In this document: in pieces, positions 24,896-34,757 of the stretch
Layout: the number at the start of each line of letters is the position of its first letter
How positions within the stretch are numbered: position 1 is the stretch's first letter
DNA from: Shinella granuli
GTDB lineage: Bacteria; Pseudomonadota; Alphaproteobacteria; Rhizobiales; Rhizobiaceae
Direction: 5' to 3'
DNA length: 64,000 nucleotides
NCBI RefSeq assembly: GCF_004341885.1
Contig: NZ_SLVX01000012.1
Location: 1 to 64,000 of the forward strand
Program-made: the position numbers and the translations under genes
Notes under the pieces: generated by a model
The model's database searches: none
The model's input: the letters and a program-made list of their open reading frames with translations, nothing else
What the model was told of the DNA's origin: nothing

Positions 24896-25114
24896 CGGAG
24901 CGGTTTCGCCCCCGTTAATCTCGCGGGGCGCCTGGGAACGGTTCCTTTACCCTGTTGCGCGAAAATCCTCTGGAAATGCAGGACGATCGCTTTTCGCGTC
25001 CGGTTTCGGGCTTTTCCCGTCCGAATGCGGACAAAAGCGACCTGCACCATGACCGGACAACAATGTGCGCAACCGGGACCCCGCAGGGCGGGGGCAGGGC
25101 TGGCGGAAGTGACA

Positions 25115-26311
25115 ATGGGTATCGCGTTTGTTTCTCGTCTGCGCCGGCCGCTCGGGCTGGTCCTCGTCCCGGCGATGCTGGCGGCCTGTTCCGGGGGCAT
25201 GACCCCGCCCGACGACATCGTCGGCGCCATCCGGCCGTCGGCGGAGGTCTCGCAGCGTCCCGCCGCCGACATGGGCGATACGGGCGGGGATCTTGCGGAC
25301 TATCCGGTCGAGGCCGACACGGCGATGGTCACGCCCGCCGAGAAGAAGCGCCTGCCGATGATCGACAGCGACGAGGCGATGGGCATCGCCCAGCCCGTCC
25401 AGGCCTCCGGTGTGCTGACCGTGCCGGAAGACGGCGTCAACATGGATGCGGGGCTCGGCGTCGGGCGCGTCGAGGGGCTGGCGGAGGCGCAGGCGGGCGA
25501 GATCGCGGAAGGCAACGCCACGCAGGTCGTCGTCGACGGCATCGGCTCGGACACGCCGCAGCAGATCGGCCAGCCGGCGACGATCCCGATGTCGGAGGCC
25601 GGCGTCGAGCTCGGCGAGGCGCCAGACGGCGACGGCTATCTCCAGGTGCCGGACAAGGCGACGACCCGCCGCCGGCAGACAAGCGAGGGCGAGCAGGTCG
25701 CTTTCCTGCCGCGCCTCAGCAACCCGATGCAGATGCCGGAAACCATGGGCGGCATGCCGGCCTCGGAAAAGGCCTGCCGGCAACGCCTGCTAAAGCTCGG
25801 CGTCACGTTCCGCGACGTGCCGCGCATTTCCCGCGGGCGCTCCTGCGGCATCGCCTGGCCGATCGAGCTGTCCGGCCTTTCCGGCGGCATCCAGATCAAG
25901 CCGGCCGCGCAGGTCAACTGCCAGATCACCGAGGCCTTCGCGCGCTGGGTGAAGAACGAGCTCGTTCCCTCCAGCCGCACGCGCTACCTCTCGGGCGTTT
26001 CGGCCATCCACCAGATGTCCTCCTATTCCTGCCGCACCATGAACTCGCAGCGCGGCGCCGCCATGTCGGAACACGCCAAGGGCAACGCCATCGACGTCGG
26101 CAAGATCGTGCTGAAGAACGGCAAGGCGATCGCCATCGAGAAGAAGGGTTTCTTCGCCTTCCGCGAGAAGGGCCTCCTGAAGTCGGTGCGCGGCGATAGC
26201 TGCAAGTATTTCTCCACCGTGCTCGGCCCCGGCAGCGACCGCTACCACAAGGACCATTTCCACTTCGACCTCAGGGCGCGCAAATCCGGCTACCGGCATT
26301 GCAGCCTGTAG
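25115..26311 (+). CDS. Extensin-like (Extensin_C) lipoprotein
   Basis: 398 residues from MGIAFVSRLRRPL at 25115, chosen because it gives a lipoprotein signal ending LAAC at about residues 24-27. Residues 30-200 are a low-complexity linker. The Extensin_C domain (about 215-398) starts ACRQRLLKLGVTFRDVPRIS and carries SEHAKGNAIDVGKI and YHKDHFHFDLRA, whose His and Asp residues match a peptidase M15-like metal site. It is probably a periplasmic, envelope-anchored peptidoglycan-related enzyme; activity is unproven for the family. Confidence 0.85.
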   Translation: MGIAFVSRLRRPLGLVLVPAMLAACSGGMTPPDDIVGAIRPSAEVSQRPAADMGDTGGDLADYPVEADTAMVTPAEKKRLPMIDSDEAMGIAQPVQASGVLTVPEDGVNMDAGLGVGRVEGLAEAQAGEIAEGNATQVVVDGIGSDTPQQIGQPATIPMSEAGVELGEAPDGDGYLQVPDKATTRRRQTSEGEQVAFLPRLSNPMQMPETMGGMPASEKACRQRLLKLGVTFRDVPRISRGRSCGIAWPIELSGLSGGIQIKPAAQVNCQITEAFARWVKNELVPSSRTRYLSGVSAIHQMSSYSCRTMNSQRGAAMSEHAKGNAIDVGKIVLKNGKAIAIEKKGFFAFREKGLLKSVRGDSCKYFSTVLGPGSDRYHKDHFHFDLRARKSGYRHCSL

Positions 26312-26335
26312 CGACCTGATCCCGGGGCAAAAAAA

Positions 26336-26354
26336 GACCGGCGGGGCGCCGGTC
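26336..26354 (-). terminator. GC-rich hairpin after the extensin-like gene
   Basis: GACCGGCG-GGG-CGCCGGTC is a perfect 8-bp stem. A seven-T tract follows only on the minus strand. Yet both neighbours are on the plus strand, so its use is unclear; it may still stop transcripts from the extensin-like gene without a tract. Confidence 0.45.
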
Positions 26355-26614
26355 GAAAAGGGGTGGCAGCGCGTAGGGTGCGGCTGCCTGGAACGTCACA
26401 TTCCATCATCGGCGCCGGCGCGGACCGGCGAAGATGCCAGGCGTGCTTCCGCAAGGGAAGCGGGCGGATGGGGCCGCCGAAGGCTCCCTCAGGGTCCGGG
26501 AGCAAGGCCGCTGCGCGGGGCAGTGGGAACGTTGGGTGAGCGGGGTGCAGGTCGTTCCCGCCGGCCTTGCGGCAGACAATGGTTGAAATGGGTCACGGTT
26601 TGATGACAGTGCGC

Positions 26615-26632
26615 ATTTCGCAAATGCGAAAT
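26615..26632. promoter_or_regulatory. 18-bp inverted repeat upstream of the TauE/SafE gene
   Basis: ATTTCGCA-AA-TGCGAAAT is perfect and ends 44 bp before the ATG at 26677. Size and place suit an operator for a dimeric repressor such as an ArsR-type regulator. The rest of the 365-bp gap from 26312 shows only the hairpin at 26336. Confidence 0.5.
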
Positions 26633-26676
26633 TTCCGCGAGTCGCCGCCGCCCTGGCGGATCCCCAGGAGTATGCC

Positions 26677-27498
26677 ATGCCGCCCCTCATCGATCTTGCC
26701 CTTTTTGCCCTCGCGCTTGCCGCGGCGGGTGTCGTGTCCGGCCTGCTCGCCGGCATCTTCGGCATCGGCGGCGGGGCGATCCTCGTGCCGGTCTTCTACC
26801 AGGTGTTCGGCTATCTCGACGTGCCGGAGGCGGTGCGCATGCACCTGTCCATCGGCACCTCCATCGCCATCATCGTGCCGACCTCGCTCCGCTCCTTCAC
26901 CTCGCACCGGCTGCGCGGTGCGGTCGACACGGACCTCCTGAAGAGCTGGATCGTCGCGCTGCCTCTCGGCGCGATCCTCGCCTCGGTCATCGCGGCGGTA
27001 ATCTCCAGCGTCGGCCTCCGCCTCGTCTTCGTCGCCATCGCGCTGCTGGTCGCGCTGCGCATGCTGTTCAACCGCGATACCTGGCGGGTCGGCAACGCAT
27101 TGCCGACGGGCATCGGCAACCAGGTGGCGGGCGTCGTCATCGGCACGCTCTCCGGCCTGATGGGCATCGGCGGCGGGGTGCTGAACAACACCTACATGAC
27201 CTCCTTCGGCCGGCCGATCCACCAGGCGGTGGCGACCTCCTCCGGCGTCGGCGTGCTGATCTCCATTCCCGGCATCGTCGGCTATATCTGGGCCGGCTGG
27301 GGCGAACCGGGCCTGCCGCCGTTCTCCACCGGCTTCATCAACTGGGTCGCCGTCGCGCTCATCGTGCCGATCGCGCTCGTCGTCACGCCCTGGGGCGTGC
27401 GGCTGGCGCATTCGATGAGCAAGCGGCAGCTCGAGATCGGCTTCGGCATCTTCCTCATCCTGGTCTCGCTGCGCTTTCTCGCCAGCATCTACGGCTGA
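26677..27498 (+). CDS. TauE/SafE-family sulfite exporter-like permease
   Basis: 273 residues, about eight membrane helices. The two-fold repeat is clear: GVVSGLLAGIFGIGGGAILVP near the N-terminus and GTLSGLMGIGGGVLNNTYMT in the second half, each with the family GIGGG motif. The family exports sulfite, sulfoacetate or related anions. No sulfur genes are adjacent, so the substrate is open. A palindrome upstream suggests specific control. Confidence 0.9.
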   Translation: MPPLIDLALFALALAAAGVVSGLLAGIFGIGGGAILVPVFYQVFGYLDVPEAVRMHLSIGTSIAIIVPTSLRSFTSHRLRGAVDTDLLKSWIVALPLGAILASVIAAVISSVGLRLVFVAIALLVALRMLFNRDTWRVGNALPTGIGNQVAGVVIGTLSGLMGIGGGVLNNTYMTSFGRPIHQAVATSSGVGVLISIPGIVGYIWAGWGEPGLPPFSTGFINWVAVALIVPIALVVTPWGVRLAHSMSKRQLEIGFGIFLILVSLRFLASIYG

Positions 27499-27563
27499 GC
27501 GAGTTTTTTGCGCTCTCAGGGTGAAAATCGGCGAAGGGCACGCCATATAGGGTGTCCTTCCGC

Positions 27564-28517
27564 ATGAAATCCCTCTCTCCGGACCCTCCCATGGCGCCCA
27601 TCGTTTCCATTCGCAATCTCACCAAGAGCTACGCATCGGGGTTCCAGGCGCTCAAGGGCGTCGACCTCGACATCGAGGAGGGCGAGATCCTCGCGCTGCT
27701 CGGGCCGAACGGCGCCGGCAAGACGACGATGATATCGATCATCTGCGGCATCGTCACGCCGAGCGGCGGCACGGTCACGGTCGCCGGCAGCGACATCCTC
27801 ACCGACTATCGCAAGACCCGCGCGATCATCGGCCTCGTGCCGCAGGAGCTGACGCTCGACGCCTTCGAGACGGTGTGGAACACGGTCGCCTTCTCGCGCG
27901 GCCTGCACGGCTGTTCGCCGAACCCGGCGCTGATCGAGCGCATCCTGCGCGACCTCTCGCTTTACGACAAGAAGGACACGATGCTGCGCCACCTCTCGGG
28001 CGGCATGCGGCGACGCGTGCTGATCGCCAAGGCGCTGTCCTATGAACCCAAGGTGCTGTTCCTCGACGAGCCGACGGCGGGCGTCGACGTTTCGCTGCGC
28101 AAGGACATGTGGCAGCTCGTCGAGCGCCTGCGCGCCTCCGGCGTCACCATCATCCTGACGACGCACTATATCGAGGAGGCCGAGGAGATCGCCGACCGCA
28201 TCGGCGTCATCAACCACGGGCAGATCCTGCTGGTCGAGGACAAGAAGGCGCTGATGGCGAAGCTCGGGCGCAAGCAGATGACCGTGGAACTGGCCGAGCC
28301 GCTGACGGCCGTGCCCGACGCGCTGTCGTCCTACGGGGTGACGCTGGCCGAGGGCGGCGGACGGCTCGTCTACGAGTTCGATGCCGCCGGCGAGCGCACC
28401 GGCATATCCTCGCTCCTCTCCGCGCTGTCGCAGGCGGGACTTCGGGTCAGGGACATCTCCACCGAGCAGAGTTCGCTGGAAGACATTTTCGTGGAACTGG
28501 TGGGAGAGGGCCGATGA
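27564..28517 (+). CDS. ABC-2 type exporter, ATP-binding subunit
   Basis: 317 residues from [23 protein letters not shown] at 27591 or GTG at 27552 are alternative starts. Walker [10 protein letters not shown] loop LVPQELTLD, signature [16 protein letters not shown], Walker [13 protein letters not shown] and H-loop [10 protein letters not shown] are all present. The C-terminal 80 residues follow the DrrA/NodI-like pattern. Its stop overlaps the permease start (ATGA), so the two subunits are made together. Substrate unknown. Confidence 0.93.
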   Translation: MKSLSPDPPMAPIVSIRNLTKSYASGFQALKGVDLDIEEGEILALLGPNGAGKTTMISIICGIVTPSGGTVTVAGSDILTDYRKTRAIIGLVPQELTLDAFETVWNTVAFSRGLHGCSPNPALIERILRDLSLYDKKDTMLRHLSGGMRRRVLIAKALSYEPKVLFLDEPTAGVDVSLRKDMWQLVERLRASGVTIILTTHYIEEAEEIADRIGVINHGQILLVEDKKALMAKLGRKQMTVELAEPLTAVPDALSSYGVTLAEGGGRLVYEFDAAGERTGISSLLSALSQAGLRVRDISTEQSSLEDIFVELVGEGR

Positions 28518-29275
28518 ACATCGAGGCGATCAAGTCTATCTACGCATTCGAGATGGCGCGCACGCGCCGCACGCTGCTGCAGAGCATCGTGTCGCCCGTC
28601 ATCACCACCTCGCTCTATTTCATCGTCTTCGGCGCGGCGATCGGCTCGCGCATGCAGGAGGTGCAGGGCGTCTCCTACGGCGCCTTCATCGCGCCCGGCC
28701 TCATCATGCTGACGCTGCTCAACCAGTGCATCGGCAACGGCTCCTTCGGCATCTACTTCCCGAAATTCACCGGCACGATCTACGAGATCCTCTCCTCGCC
28801 CATCTCGATGATCGAGATCGTCATCGGCTATGTCGGCGCGGCGGCGACCAAGGGGCTGATCGTCGGCACGATCATCCTCGTCACCGCCTCGCTCTTCGTC
28901 GACATCTCGATCAAGCATCCGTTCATGATGGTGCTGTTCTTTGTGCTGACGGCCGTCAGCTTCAGCCTGTTCGGCTTCATGATCGGCATCTGGGCGAAGG
29001 ACTTCGAGCAGCTCAACCTCTTCCCGATGCTGATCATCCCGCCGCTCGTCTTCCTCGGCGGCAGCTTCTATTCGATCGACATGCTGCCGCCCTTCTGGCA
29101 GGCGGTGAGCCACTTCAACCCGGTGCTCTACCTCGTCTCCGGCTTCCGCTGGAGCTTCTACGAGATCGCCGACGTGAGCCCGGTCGTCAGCCTCGCGACG
29201 GTGCTCGGCTTCCTGGCGGTGTGCCTGACGATCACGGCCTGGATCTTCAAGACCGGCTACAAGCTGAAGAACTAG
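28514..29275 (+). CDS. ABC-2 type exporter, permease subunit
   Basis: 253 residues with six membrane helices in the ABC-2 layout, including [33 protein letters not shown], and the family C-terminal motif [17 protein letters not shown] followed by [16 protein letters not shown]. It partners the ATPase overlapping it by 4 bp. It resembles NodJ/DrrB-type exporters; no nodulation genes are near. Its last four bases overlap the end of the convergent protease gene. Confidence 0.93.
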   Translation: MNIEAIKSIYAFEMARTRRTLLQSIVSPVITTSLYFIVFGAAIGSRMQEVQGVSYGAFIAPGLIMLTLLNQCIGNGSFGIYFPKFTGTIYEILSSPISMIEIVIGYVGAAATKGLIVGTIILVTASLFVDISIKHPFMMVLFFVLTAVSFSLFGFMIGIWAKDFEQLNLFPMLIIPPLVFLGGSFYSIDMLPPFWQAVSHFNPVLYLVSGFRWSFYEIADVSPVVSLATVLGFLAVCLTITAWIFKTGYKLKN

Positions 29276-29970
29276 TCCTTCAGCCGCAATTCGTCGCGCG
29301 TGATCTCGATCGAGCCGAGCGTTTCGAGGAAGCTCATGCCGAGCAGGCTCTGCTCCAGCCGGCCGCGTTCGGTGACCATGCCGCGGATGGTACCGCGCAG
29401 GATGGGGCCGATGGCGACCTGGCGCAGCGTGACGGGGGCGGCGAGCGCCCGGCCGTTGGCGGTGGACACGTCGATGGAGAAGACGAGATTGTCCGGGTTG
29501 ATACCGAGGCGCATGGCGTCCTCGTAGGAGAGCACGACGGAGCTTGCGCCGGTATCGACCAGCATGCGTAGCGGCGTGCCGTCGATCGTCACGTCGGCCT
29601 CGTAATGGCCGGAAACACCCTTGTGGATGACGAGGATCTGTTCGCCGCTGGCGCTGGTCGTCACCACGGCGCGGCCGGGGATGAGGCCGGCGGTAAGGCG
29701 GTTGCCGACTTCCTGCAGGTCGAAGCGGTAGAGGTAGCCGGTGGCGAGCAGGAGGATGATCACCAGCCAGATGCCGGCCTGGCGGATGCTTTCGCCCCAT
29801 TGCCGCCGCCCGGCGAGGACCCCGGCCGCCATCATGGTGGCGATCGCCGACAGGGTGACGAGGCGGCCGAAGTCGTTGTTGTCCATGCCCATGGTGCGGC
29901 CGCTGTCGTGATTGAGGACCAGGGCGCCGAGGCCGACGGCGAGGATGCCGAGAAGGACGTAGAGCCTCAT
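29272..29970 (-). CDS. TIGR02281-family retropepsin-like aspartic protease, membrane-anchored
   Basis: 232 residues. Three N-terminal membrane helices (about 3-20, 36-55, 65-84) precede a clan AA domain (about 115-230). That domain has the catalytic motif [13 protein letters not shown] and a hydrophobic [12 protein letters not shown] plus [15 protein letters not shown], where the second signature strand lies. Retropepsins of this type work as dimers, each giving one Asp. It overlaps the DUF1289 gene by 4 bp, a pairing that is common in rhizobia. Substrate unknown. Confidence 0.85.
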   Translation of the reverse strand: MRLYVLLGILAVGLGALVLNHDSGRTMGMDNNDFGRLVTLSAIATMMAAGVLAGRRQWGESIRQAGIWLVIILLLATGYLYRFDLQEVGNRLTAGLIPGRAVVTTSASGEQILVIHKGVSGHYEADVTIDGTPLRMLVDTGASSVVLSYEDAMRLGINPDNLVFSIDVSTANGRALAAPVTLRQVAIGPILRGTIRGMVTERGRLEQSLLGMSFLETLGSIEITRDELRLKD

Positions 29971-30188
29971 GCTTCGTCGCGCTCCCGGGCCATGCGGGCG
30001 CGGCGGGTCTCGCGCCGCGGCTTGCGCTCGACGGTGGCAAGGCGGGCCGGCAGCTCGGCCATGATGGCGCGGCGCTGATCGGACGAATAGAGCGTCCAGG
30101 CGCCGATTTCATCGCGCGTGCGGCCGCAGCCGAAGCAGTAGCCGGTCACCATGTCGATCGAACAGACGAGGATGCAGGGCGATTCCAT
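29967..30188 (-). CDS. DUF1289 small cysteine-rich protein
   Basis: 73 residues. The domain reads SPCILVCSIDMVTGYCFGCGRTRDEI, with four or five cysteines (positions 5, 9, 18, 21) that probably bind a metal, followed by a WTLYSSDQRRAIMAELPARL helix and a basic tail. It is first in a two-gene unit with the aspartic protease. Function unknown. Confidence 0.9.
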   Translation of the reverse strand: MESPCILVCSIDMVTGYCFGCGRTRDEIGAWTLYSSDQRRAIMAELPARLATVERKPRRETRRARMARERDEA

Positions 30189-30226
30189 CGCGGCTCCTGA
30201 AAATTGTCTTTTCCTATATCGGCAGC

Positions 30227-31009
30227 TCAGAGCGCCAAGGCAAGGGCGAAGAGCACTGACATTTCCGCGAGCTGCTGCGTGGCGCCGATCGTATCGCCCG
30301 TATGCCCGCCGATCTTGCCGAGGGCGAGGCGGTTGAAGGCGATGACGGCCGCGACGGCAAGGACGAGCGCCAGAACGAGGGCAAGCACGCTGCCGTGCGG
30401 CAGCAGGAGGGCGGCGGCGAGGAGGATGCCGCTTGCGAGTGCGACGATGGTTGCGCCGCCGTCCGGCTCGCCGACCGAGGCAGCGACGCCGCCCTGCCGG
30501 GCGGGCGGCAGCAGCGACCAGTGCCAGACCATGGCGGTGCGGCTGGCCGCGGCGACGGCGAGCAGCGCCATGCCGAGGCCGGACGGGCTGAGGGCGGCGG
30601 CAAGGGCGGCGATGGCCGCGGCGCGCAGCCCGAAGGAGAGAATCAGCGCGACGGCGCCATAGGAGCCGATGCGGCTGTCCTTCATGATGGCGAGCGCGCT
30701 CTCGCGGTCCCGCCCGCCGCCGATGCCGTCGGCGCTGTCGGAGAGCCCGTCCTCGTGCAGCGCGCCGGTGACGAGGACCTGCACGGCGAGCGTGGCGAAG
30801 GCGACGAGCAGCGGCGGCGCATGGAAGGCCGAGAGCAGGGCGGCAAGGGCCGCGGCGGGCAGCACGATCAGGACGCCGGCGAGCGGAAAGGCGCGCACGG
30901 CGCGCGACAGCCGCCCGTCATGGCCGATGAAATGACGCTGCGGCACCGGCACGCGCGAGAGGAAGGCGACCGAGCGGGCGGTGTCGTCGATATAGTCCTG
31001 AATGGCCAA
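30227..31009 (-). CDS. cobS: Adenosylcobinamide-GDP ribazoletransferase
   Basis: 260 residues from a TTG at 31009 (LAIQDYIDDTARSVAFLSR), preferred because GGGGA lies upstream and the longer frame begins inside a repeat. The integral membrane enzyme joins alpha-ribazole to adenosylcobinamide-GDP in the last steps of B12 synthesis. Family motifs are LSRVPVP, PLAGVLIVLPAAALAAL, HEDGLSDSADGIGGG, IMKDSRIGSYG and GGHTGDTIGATQQLAEM. It is divergent from cobT, which supplies alpha-ribazole phosphate. Confidence 0.92.
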   Translation of the reverse strand: MAIQDYIDDTARSVAFLSRVPVPQRHFIGHDGRLSRAVRAFPLAGVLIVLPAAALAALLSAFHAPPLLVAFATLAVQVLVTGALHEDGLSDSADGIGGGRDRESALAIMKDSRIGSYGAVALILSFGLRAAAIAALAAALSPSGLGMALLAVAAASRTAMVWHWSLLPPARQGGVAASVGEPDGGATIVALASGILLAAALLLPHGSVLALVLALVLAVAAVIAFNRLALGKIGGHTGDTIGATQQLAEMSVLFALALAL

Positions 31010-31036
31010 GTGAGTCCCCGTTAATGGAAAAGAGGG

Positions 31037-31301
31037 TGCCGTGCGGGTGGATCCTCGGGTCAAGCCCGAGGATGACGGAGGAGGGGGAGCGGTCGGCGAC
31101 AAAAGCGATGCCGCGACCGCTGCGAGGCTGCGTCGGGCGCTTGTGCGCTTTCTGACCGCTTACGGACCATCTGGACCGCGCTCACCCCTGCCGCCAGCCT
31201 TGCCCGTTCCTGCGCGTGCCTGCACAAGTCTCCGGGCCGTCCTGGCACTTCCCCACACTCCGTCATCCTCGGGCTTGACCCGAGGATCCACCCGCACGGC
31301 A
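31037..31301. repeat. Perfect 44-bp inverted repeat pair, REPIN-like
   Basis: Bases 31037-31080 recur exactly, inverted, at 31258-31301, enclosing 177 bp. Each copy contains its own hairpin, ATCCTCGGG-TCAAG-CCCGAGGAT. A worn third copy is at about 33039-33068. The pair fills most of the 424-bp gap between cobS and cobT. The region shows no cobalamin riboswitch that can be recognised by eye. Confidence 0.8.
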
Positions 31302-31433
31302 CGCCGCCAGACGTCCCATCCGCAAAACGCGCCGCCGGCCGCCGCAAATGCGGTTGTCGGATTCGCGCCCTGCCTCTATTAGGAGACACCAAACACCCGC
31401 CTTTGAAAGCCGAAACTTAAGGAATTCCCCAAG

Positions 31434-32450
31434 ATGAGTGCCAGCGGCCTGCCGTTCGATGATTTTCGTGAATTGCTGCGCAACCTGCCCGGTCCCGATT
31501 CGGCCGCGCTGGTGGCGGCGCGCGAACGCGACAGGCAGCTCACCAAGCCGCCGGGCGCGCTCGGCCGGCTGGAGGAGATCGCCTTCTGGCTCGCCGCCTG
31601 GACCGGCCGTCCGCCGGCCGTGACGCGCCCGCTGGTCGCCATCTTCGCCGGCAACCACGGCGTCACAAAGCAGGGCATCACGCCCTATCCGTCCTCCGTC
31701 ACCGCGCAGATGGTGGAGAATTTCGCGGCCGGGGGGGCGGCGATCAACCAGATCTGCGTGACGCACGATCTCGGCCTCAAGGTCTTCGACCTCGCGCTCG
31801 ACTATCCGACCGCCGACATCACGGAAGAGGCGGCGCTCTCCGAGCGCGACTGCGCCGCCACCATGGCCTTCGGCATGGAGGCCGTCGCCGGCGGCACGGA
31901 CCTCCTGTGCATCGGCGAGATGGGCATCGGCAACACGACGATCGCCGCGGCGATCAACCTGGCGCTCTATGGCGGCACGGCGGAGGAATGGGTCGGGCCC
32001 GGCACCGGTTCGGAAGGCGCGGTGCTGGAGCGCAAGGTGGCGGCGGTGAAGAAGGCCGTCGACTTGCACCGCGCGCATCTTTCCGACCCGCTCGAAGTGC
32101 TGCGCCGCCTCGGCGGCCGCGAGATCGCGGCGATGGCCGGCGCCATCCTCGCCGCGCGCATGCAGAAGATCCCCGTCATCCTCGACGGCTATGTGGCGAC
32201 GGCGGCCGGCGCGATCCTGCGTGCGGCCAATCCGGCAGCGCTCGACCATTGCCTGATCGGCCATGTCTCGGCCGAGCCGGGGCACCTGAAGTCGATCGAG
32301 AAGCTCGGCAAGACGCCGCTGCTGGCGCTCGGCATGCGGCTCGGCGAGGGCACCGGCGCGGCGCTTGCCGCCGGCATCGTCAAGGCGGCGGCGGCCTGCC
32401 ATTCGGGCATGGCGACCTTCGTTCAGGCGGGCGTCAGCAACCGGACGTAA
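31434..32450 (+). CDS. cobT: Nicotinate-nucleotide-dimethylbenzimidazole phosphoribosyltransferase
   Basis: 338 residues. Transfers ribose phosphate from nicotinate mononucleotide to dimethylbenzimidazole, giving alpha-ribazole phosphate for the lower ligand of cobalamin. Diagnostic parts are [62 protein letters not shown] and [13 protein letters not shown] with the catalytic Glu. It is divergent from cobS. Confidence 0.95.
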   Translation: MSASGLPFDDFRELLRNLPGPDSAALVAARERDRQLTKPPGALGRLEEIAFWLAAWTGRPPAVTRPLVAIFAGNHGVTKQGITPYPSSVTAQMVENFAAGGAAINQICVTHDLGLKVFDLALDYPTADITEEAALSERDCAATMAFGMEAVAGGTDLLCIGEMGIGNTTIAAAINLALYGGTAEEWVGPGTGSEGAVLERKVAAVKKAVDLHRAHLSDPLEVLRRLGGREIAAMAGAILAARMQKIPVILDGYVATAAGAILRAANPAALDHCLIGHVSAEPGHLKSIEKLGKTPLLALGMRLGEGTGAALAAGIVKAAAACHSGMATFVQAGVSNRT

Positions 32451-32494
32451 CAGGCGGCCGGCAAAAAGCCTCAATGGCAGGATTGAGACCTCGA

Positions 32495-32519
32495 AACACG
32501 CCCGTCACACGGGCGTGTT
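32495..32519 (+). terminator. Stem-loop after cobT
   Basis: AACACGCCCGT-CAC-ACGGGCGTGTT is a perfect 11-bp stem 45 bp beyond the cobT stop. No T-run follows, so termination strength is uncertain. Confidence 0.5.
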
Positions 32520-32550
32520 CCATGAGAGCGGCGACAACGGGATTGCGGGA

Positions 32551-32928
32551 ATGGGCCAGGCACCAATCGAGAAGAAGACCGGCATCAGCCATCTGTTCGC
32601 GGCCGCGACCTATTCGGCGGCCGGCGCGCGGCGGCTGCTCGGCGAATCCGCCTTCCGCCACGAGCTGATCGCCTTCGGTGTCGCCATGGTGCTGTTCACC
32701 GTCGTCGGCGCCTCGTTTTTCCAGTATGTCGCCATGGCGATCCTCTTCCTGCTGATGATCGCCTTCGAGGCGCTCAACACGGCGATCGAGGAGATCGTCG
32801 ACCGCGTCTCGCCGGAAATCTCGGAGATGGGCAAGCACTCCAAGGACCTCGGCTCCTTCGCCGTCTTCTGCCTGATCATCGCCAATGCCGTCTATGCCGG
32901 CTATGTGGTGGCGTCGAAGTTCATCTGA
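32551..32928 (+). CDS. dgkA: Diacylglycerol kinase
   Basis: 125 residues from [16 protein letters not shown] at 32551. A small trimeric membrane enzyme that phosphorylates diacylglycerol to phosphatidate, recycling lipid from osmoregulated glucan synthesis. Family signature [17 protein letters not shown] with catalytic Glu is present, as are three helices ([54 protein letters not shown]). Confidence 0.93.
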   Translation: MGQAPIEKKTGISHLFAAATYSAAGARRLLGESAFRHELIAFGVAMVLFTVVGASFFQYVAMAILFLLMIAFEALNTAIEEIVDRVSPEISEMGKHSKDLGSFAVFCLIIANAVYAGYVVASKFI

Positions 32929-33070
32929 GCGGTTTCGGGCAGGCCAGCCCGCGTCTTTCGGCCACCAGCCTGCATGGCCGGGTTAAGGAGTGGTATGCGG
33001 CGCGCGGTGCGTCGCCTTCGCCGCAACCTCTCTCCTTTCGTCGTCCCCGGGCTGGCCCGAGTATCCAGCG

Positions 33071-33886
33071 TCAGCCGCGGTATTTCGCCAGCACGAGATG
33101 GCCGGGGATGGGTTCGCCTTCTTCGAGGCGCACGGTGATGTCGGTGATCTCGACGATGTCGAAGCCCGTTTCCTCGAGGCGCTGGCGGACATAGGCGGCA
33201 GCGTGGGCGAAGCGCTGGTGCGGGCCGACCATGAAGGGGCGGCCGGCGAAGGTCTCGTCGGGCAGGGTTTCGGAGGAGAAGATGAAATGGCCGCCGGGCA
33301 CGAGGTTTTCGGCCGCGCCGAAGAACAGCGGTTCGAGCGCGCCGAGATAGGGCAGCACGTCCGTCGCGGTGATGAGGTCGAAGGGCTCCTCTTCGTTGTC
33401 GTCGAGGAAATCGACGGCCTCGGCGACGTAGAGCGTCTCGTAGAGATCCTTGTCATGGGCGATCTCGACCATGTTCTCCGAGAGGTCGATGCCGGTGATG
33501 TCCTCCGCCATGTCGCGCAGCGCGCCGCCGGTCAGCCCCGTGCCGCAGCCGAGGTCGAGCACGCGCTTGAACGGGCCCATCCCCAGCGCCTGGAAGCGCT
33601 GGCGCACGGTGAGCGGCACGCAATAGCCGAGCTGGTCGACGAGCACGTTGTCGAAGACCTCGGCATGCTGGTCGAAGAGGGTGGTGACATAGGCGTCGGG
33701 CGCCTTTTCCGGCGTGTCGCCGCGGCCCATCGCGGCAAGGCGCACGGCGGCGCCGCCATGGTCGTCCGGATCGAGCGCCAGAACCTCGGCATAGGCCTTG
33801 GCGGCGGCATCGAAATCGCCGGATTTTTCCAGCGAAAGGGCGCGGTTGTAGGCTTCCGCGAGCGCGTCTTCGTCGATCTTCTTCAT
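33071..33886 (-). CDS. Class I SAM-dependent methyltransferase with N-terminal TPR-like repeat
   Basis: 271 residues. Residues 1-45 look like one TPR unit (ALAEAYNRALSLEKSGDFDA, AAKAYAEVLALDPDD). The methyltransferase domain has motif I VLDLGCGTGLTGGAL at about 109-123, then ITGIDLSENMVEIA and FDLITATDVLPYLG. The layout resembles the family that includes TPR-fused small-molecule or protein methylases; the substrate is unknown. It stands alone. Confidence 0.85.
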   Translation of the reverse strand: MKKIDEDALAEAYNRALSLEKSGDFDAAAKAYAEVLALDPDDHGGAAVRLAAMGRGDTPEKAPDAYVTTLFDQHAEVFDNVLVDQLGYCVPLTVRQRFQALGMGPFKRVLDLGCGTGLTGGALRDMAEDITGIDLSENMVEIAHDKDLYETLYVAEAVDFLDDNEEEPFDLITATDVLPYLGALEPLFFGAAENLVPGGHFIFSSETLPDETFAGRPFMVGPHQRFAHAAAYVRQRLEETGFDIVEITDITVRLEEGEPIPGHLVLAKYRG

Positions 33887-34015
33887 GGGCGTGTCTTACG
33901 GCCCGGCCAGGGCTTTGGCAATGGCGCCCTTCGGGCGCAAATAGGCATTTATCAATTGCCGAAAGAGGCGCATGATCGTCTTCCCAAAACCAAAAAGACC
34001 ATTGGGAGGAATGAC

Positions 34016-34744
34016 ATGCCCGCCGATACGCCCCCTTTCCCGCTCTCCACCGACACGAAACGGACCGGCAGTCCGGCACTGCCGGCAACGCCCGTGGAGA
34101 CGATCAACACGATGGTGCACTACTATCGCGGCGAGCTCGGGCGCATGGCCGGCTGGCGCGACCGCATCGACCGCACCTCGAACTGGGCGATCACGGTGGT
34201 GGCGGCGCTGTTGTCCGTCTCGCTCTCCACGCCGACCTCGCATCACGGCGTGCTGCTCTTCGCGATATTGCTCGTCTCGCTGCTTCTGATGATCGAGGCG
34301 CGGCGCTACCGGTTCTTCGACGTCTACCGGGCGCGGGTGCGCCAGCTCGAGCGCTTCTATTTCGCCGAGATCCTCAATCCGCGCGCCACGCTGGACCGCG
34401 ACTGGGCCGCGCCGATCGCCAAGAGCCTGCGCAAGCCGGAATTCCTGATCAGCTACCGGGATGCGGCCTGCCGGCGGCTGCGGCGCAACTACTGCTGGCT
34501 CTACCTCATCCTGCTGCTCGCCTGGGCGCTGAAGATCTCGTCCTCGATGATGCAGAGGCCGGCGACGGCGGGCAAGGACATGACGCTCGCCTTCGAGCAC
34601 GTGGTCGCCAATGCGGCGCTCGGGCCGGTGCCCGGCGGCGTGGTGATCGCGCTCGTGCTGCTCTTCTATGCCGCCGTCCTCTATTTCTCGCTGAAGGTGG
34701 ACATGTCCGACAGCGAGCTGTCGCACGGCTCGGTGCACGTCTGA
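34016..34744 (+). CDS. DUF2270 membrane protein
   Basis: 242 residues from MPADTPPFPL at 34016, with GGGAGGA five bases upstream. The family core is VHYYRGELGRMAGWRDRIDRTSNWAIT-like, followed by hydrophobic pairs at about 65-95 and 155-180, plus a C-terminal helix (VIALVLLFYAAVLYFSLKV). The segment EARRYRFFDVYRARVRQLE is typical. Function unknown. Confidence 0.85.
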   Translation: MPADTPPFPLSTDTKRTGSPALPATPVETINTMVHYYRGELGRMAGWRDRIDRTSNWAITVVAALLSVSLSTPTSHHGVLLFAILLVSLLLMIEARRYRFFDVYRARVRQLERFYFAEILNPRATLDRDWAAPIAKSLRKPEFLISYRDAACRRLRRNYCWLYLILLLAWALKISSSMMQRPATAGKDMTLAFEHVVANAALGPVPGGVVIALVLLFYAAVLYFSLKVDMSDSELSHGSVHV

Positions 34745-34757
34745 CCGTTGCGGTGCC

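Noticed and set aside
31010..31433. Cobalamin riboswitch in the cobS-cobT spacer
   Set aside because: No B12-box-like conserved core was found; the spacer is explained by the inverted repeat pair.
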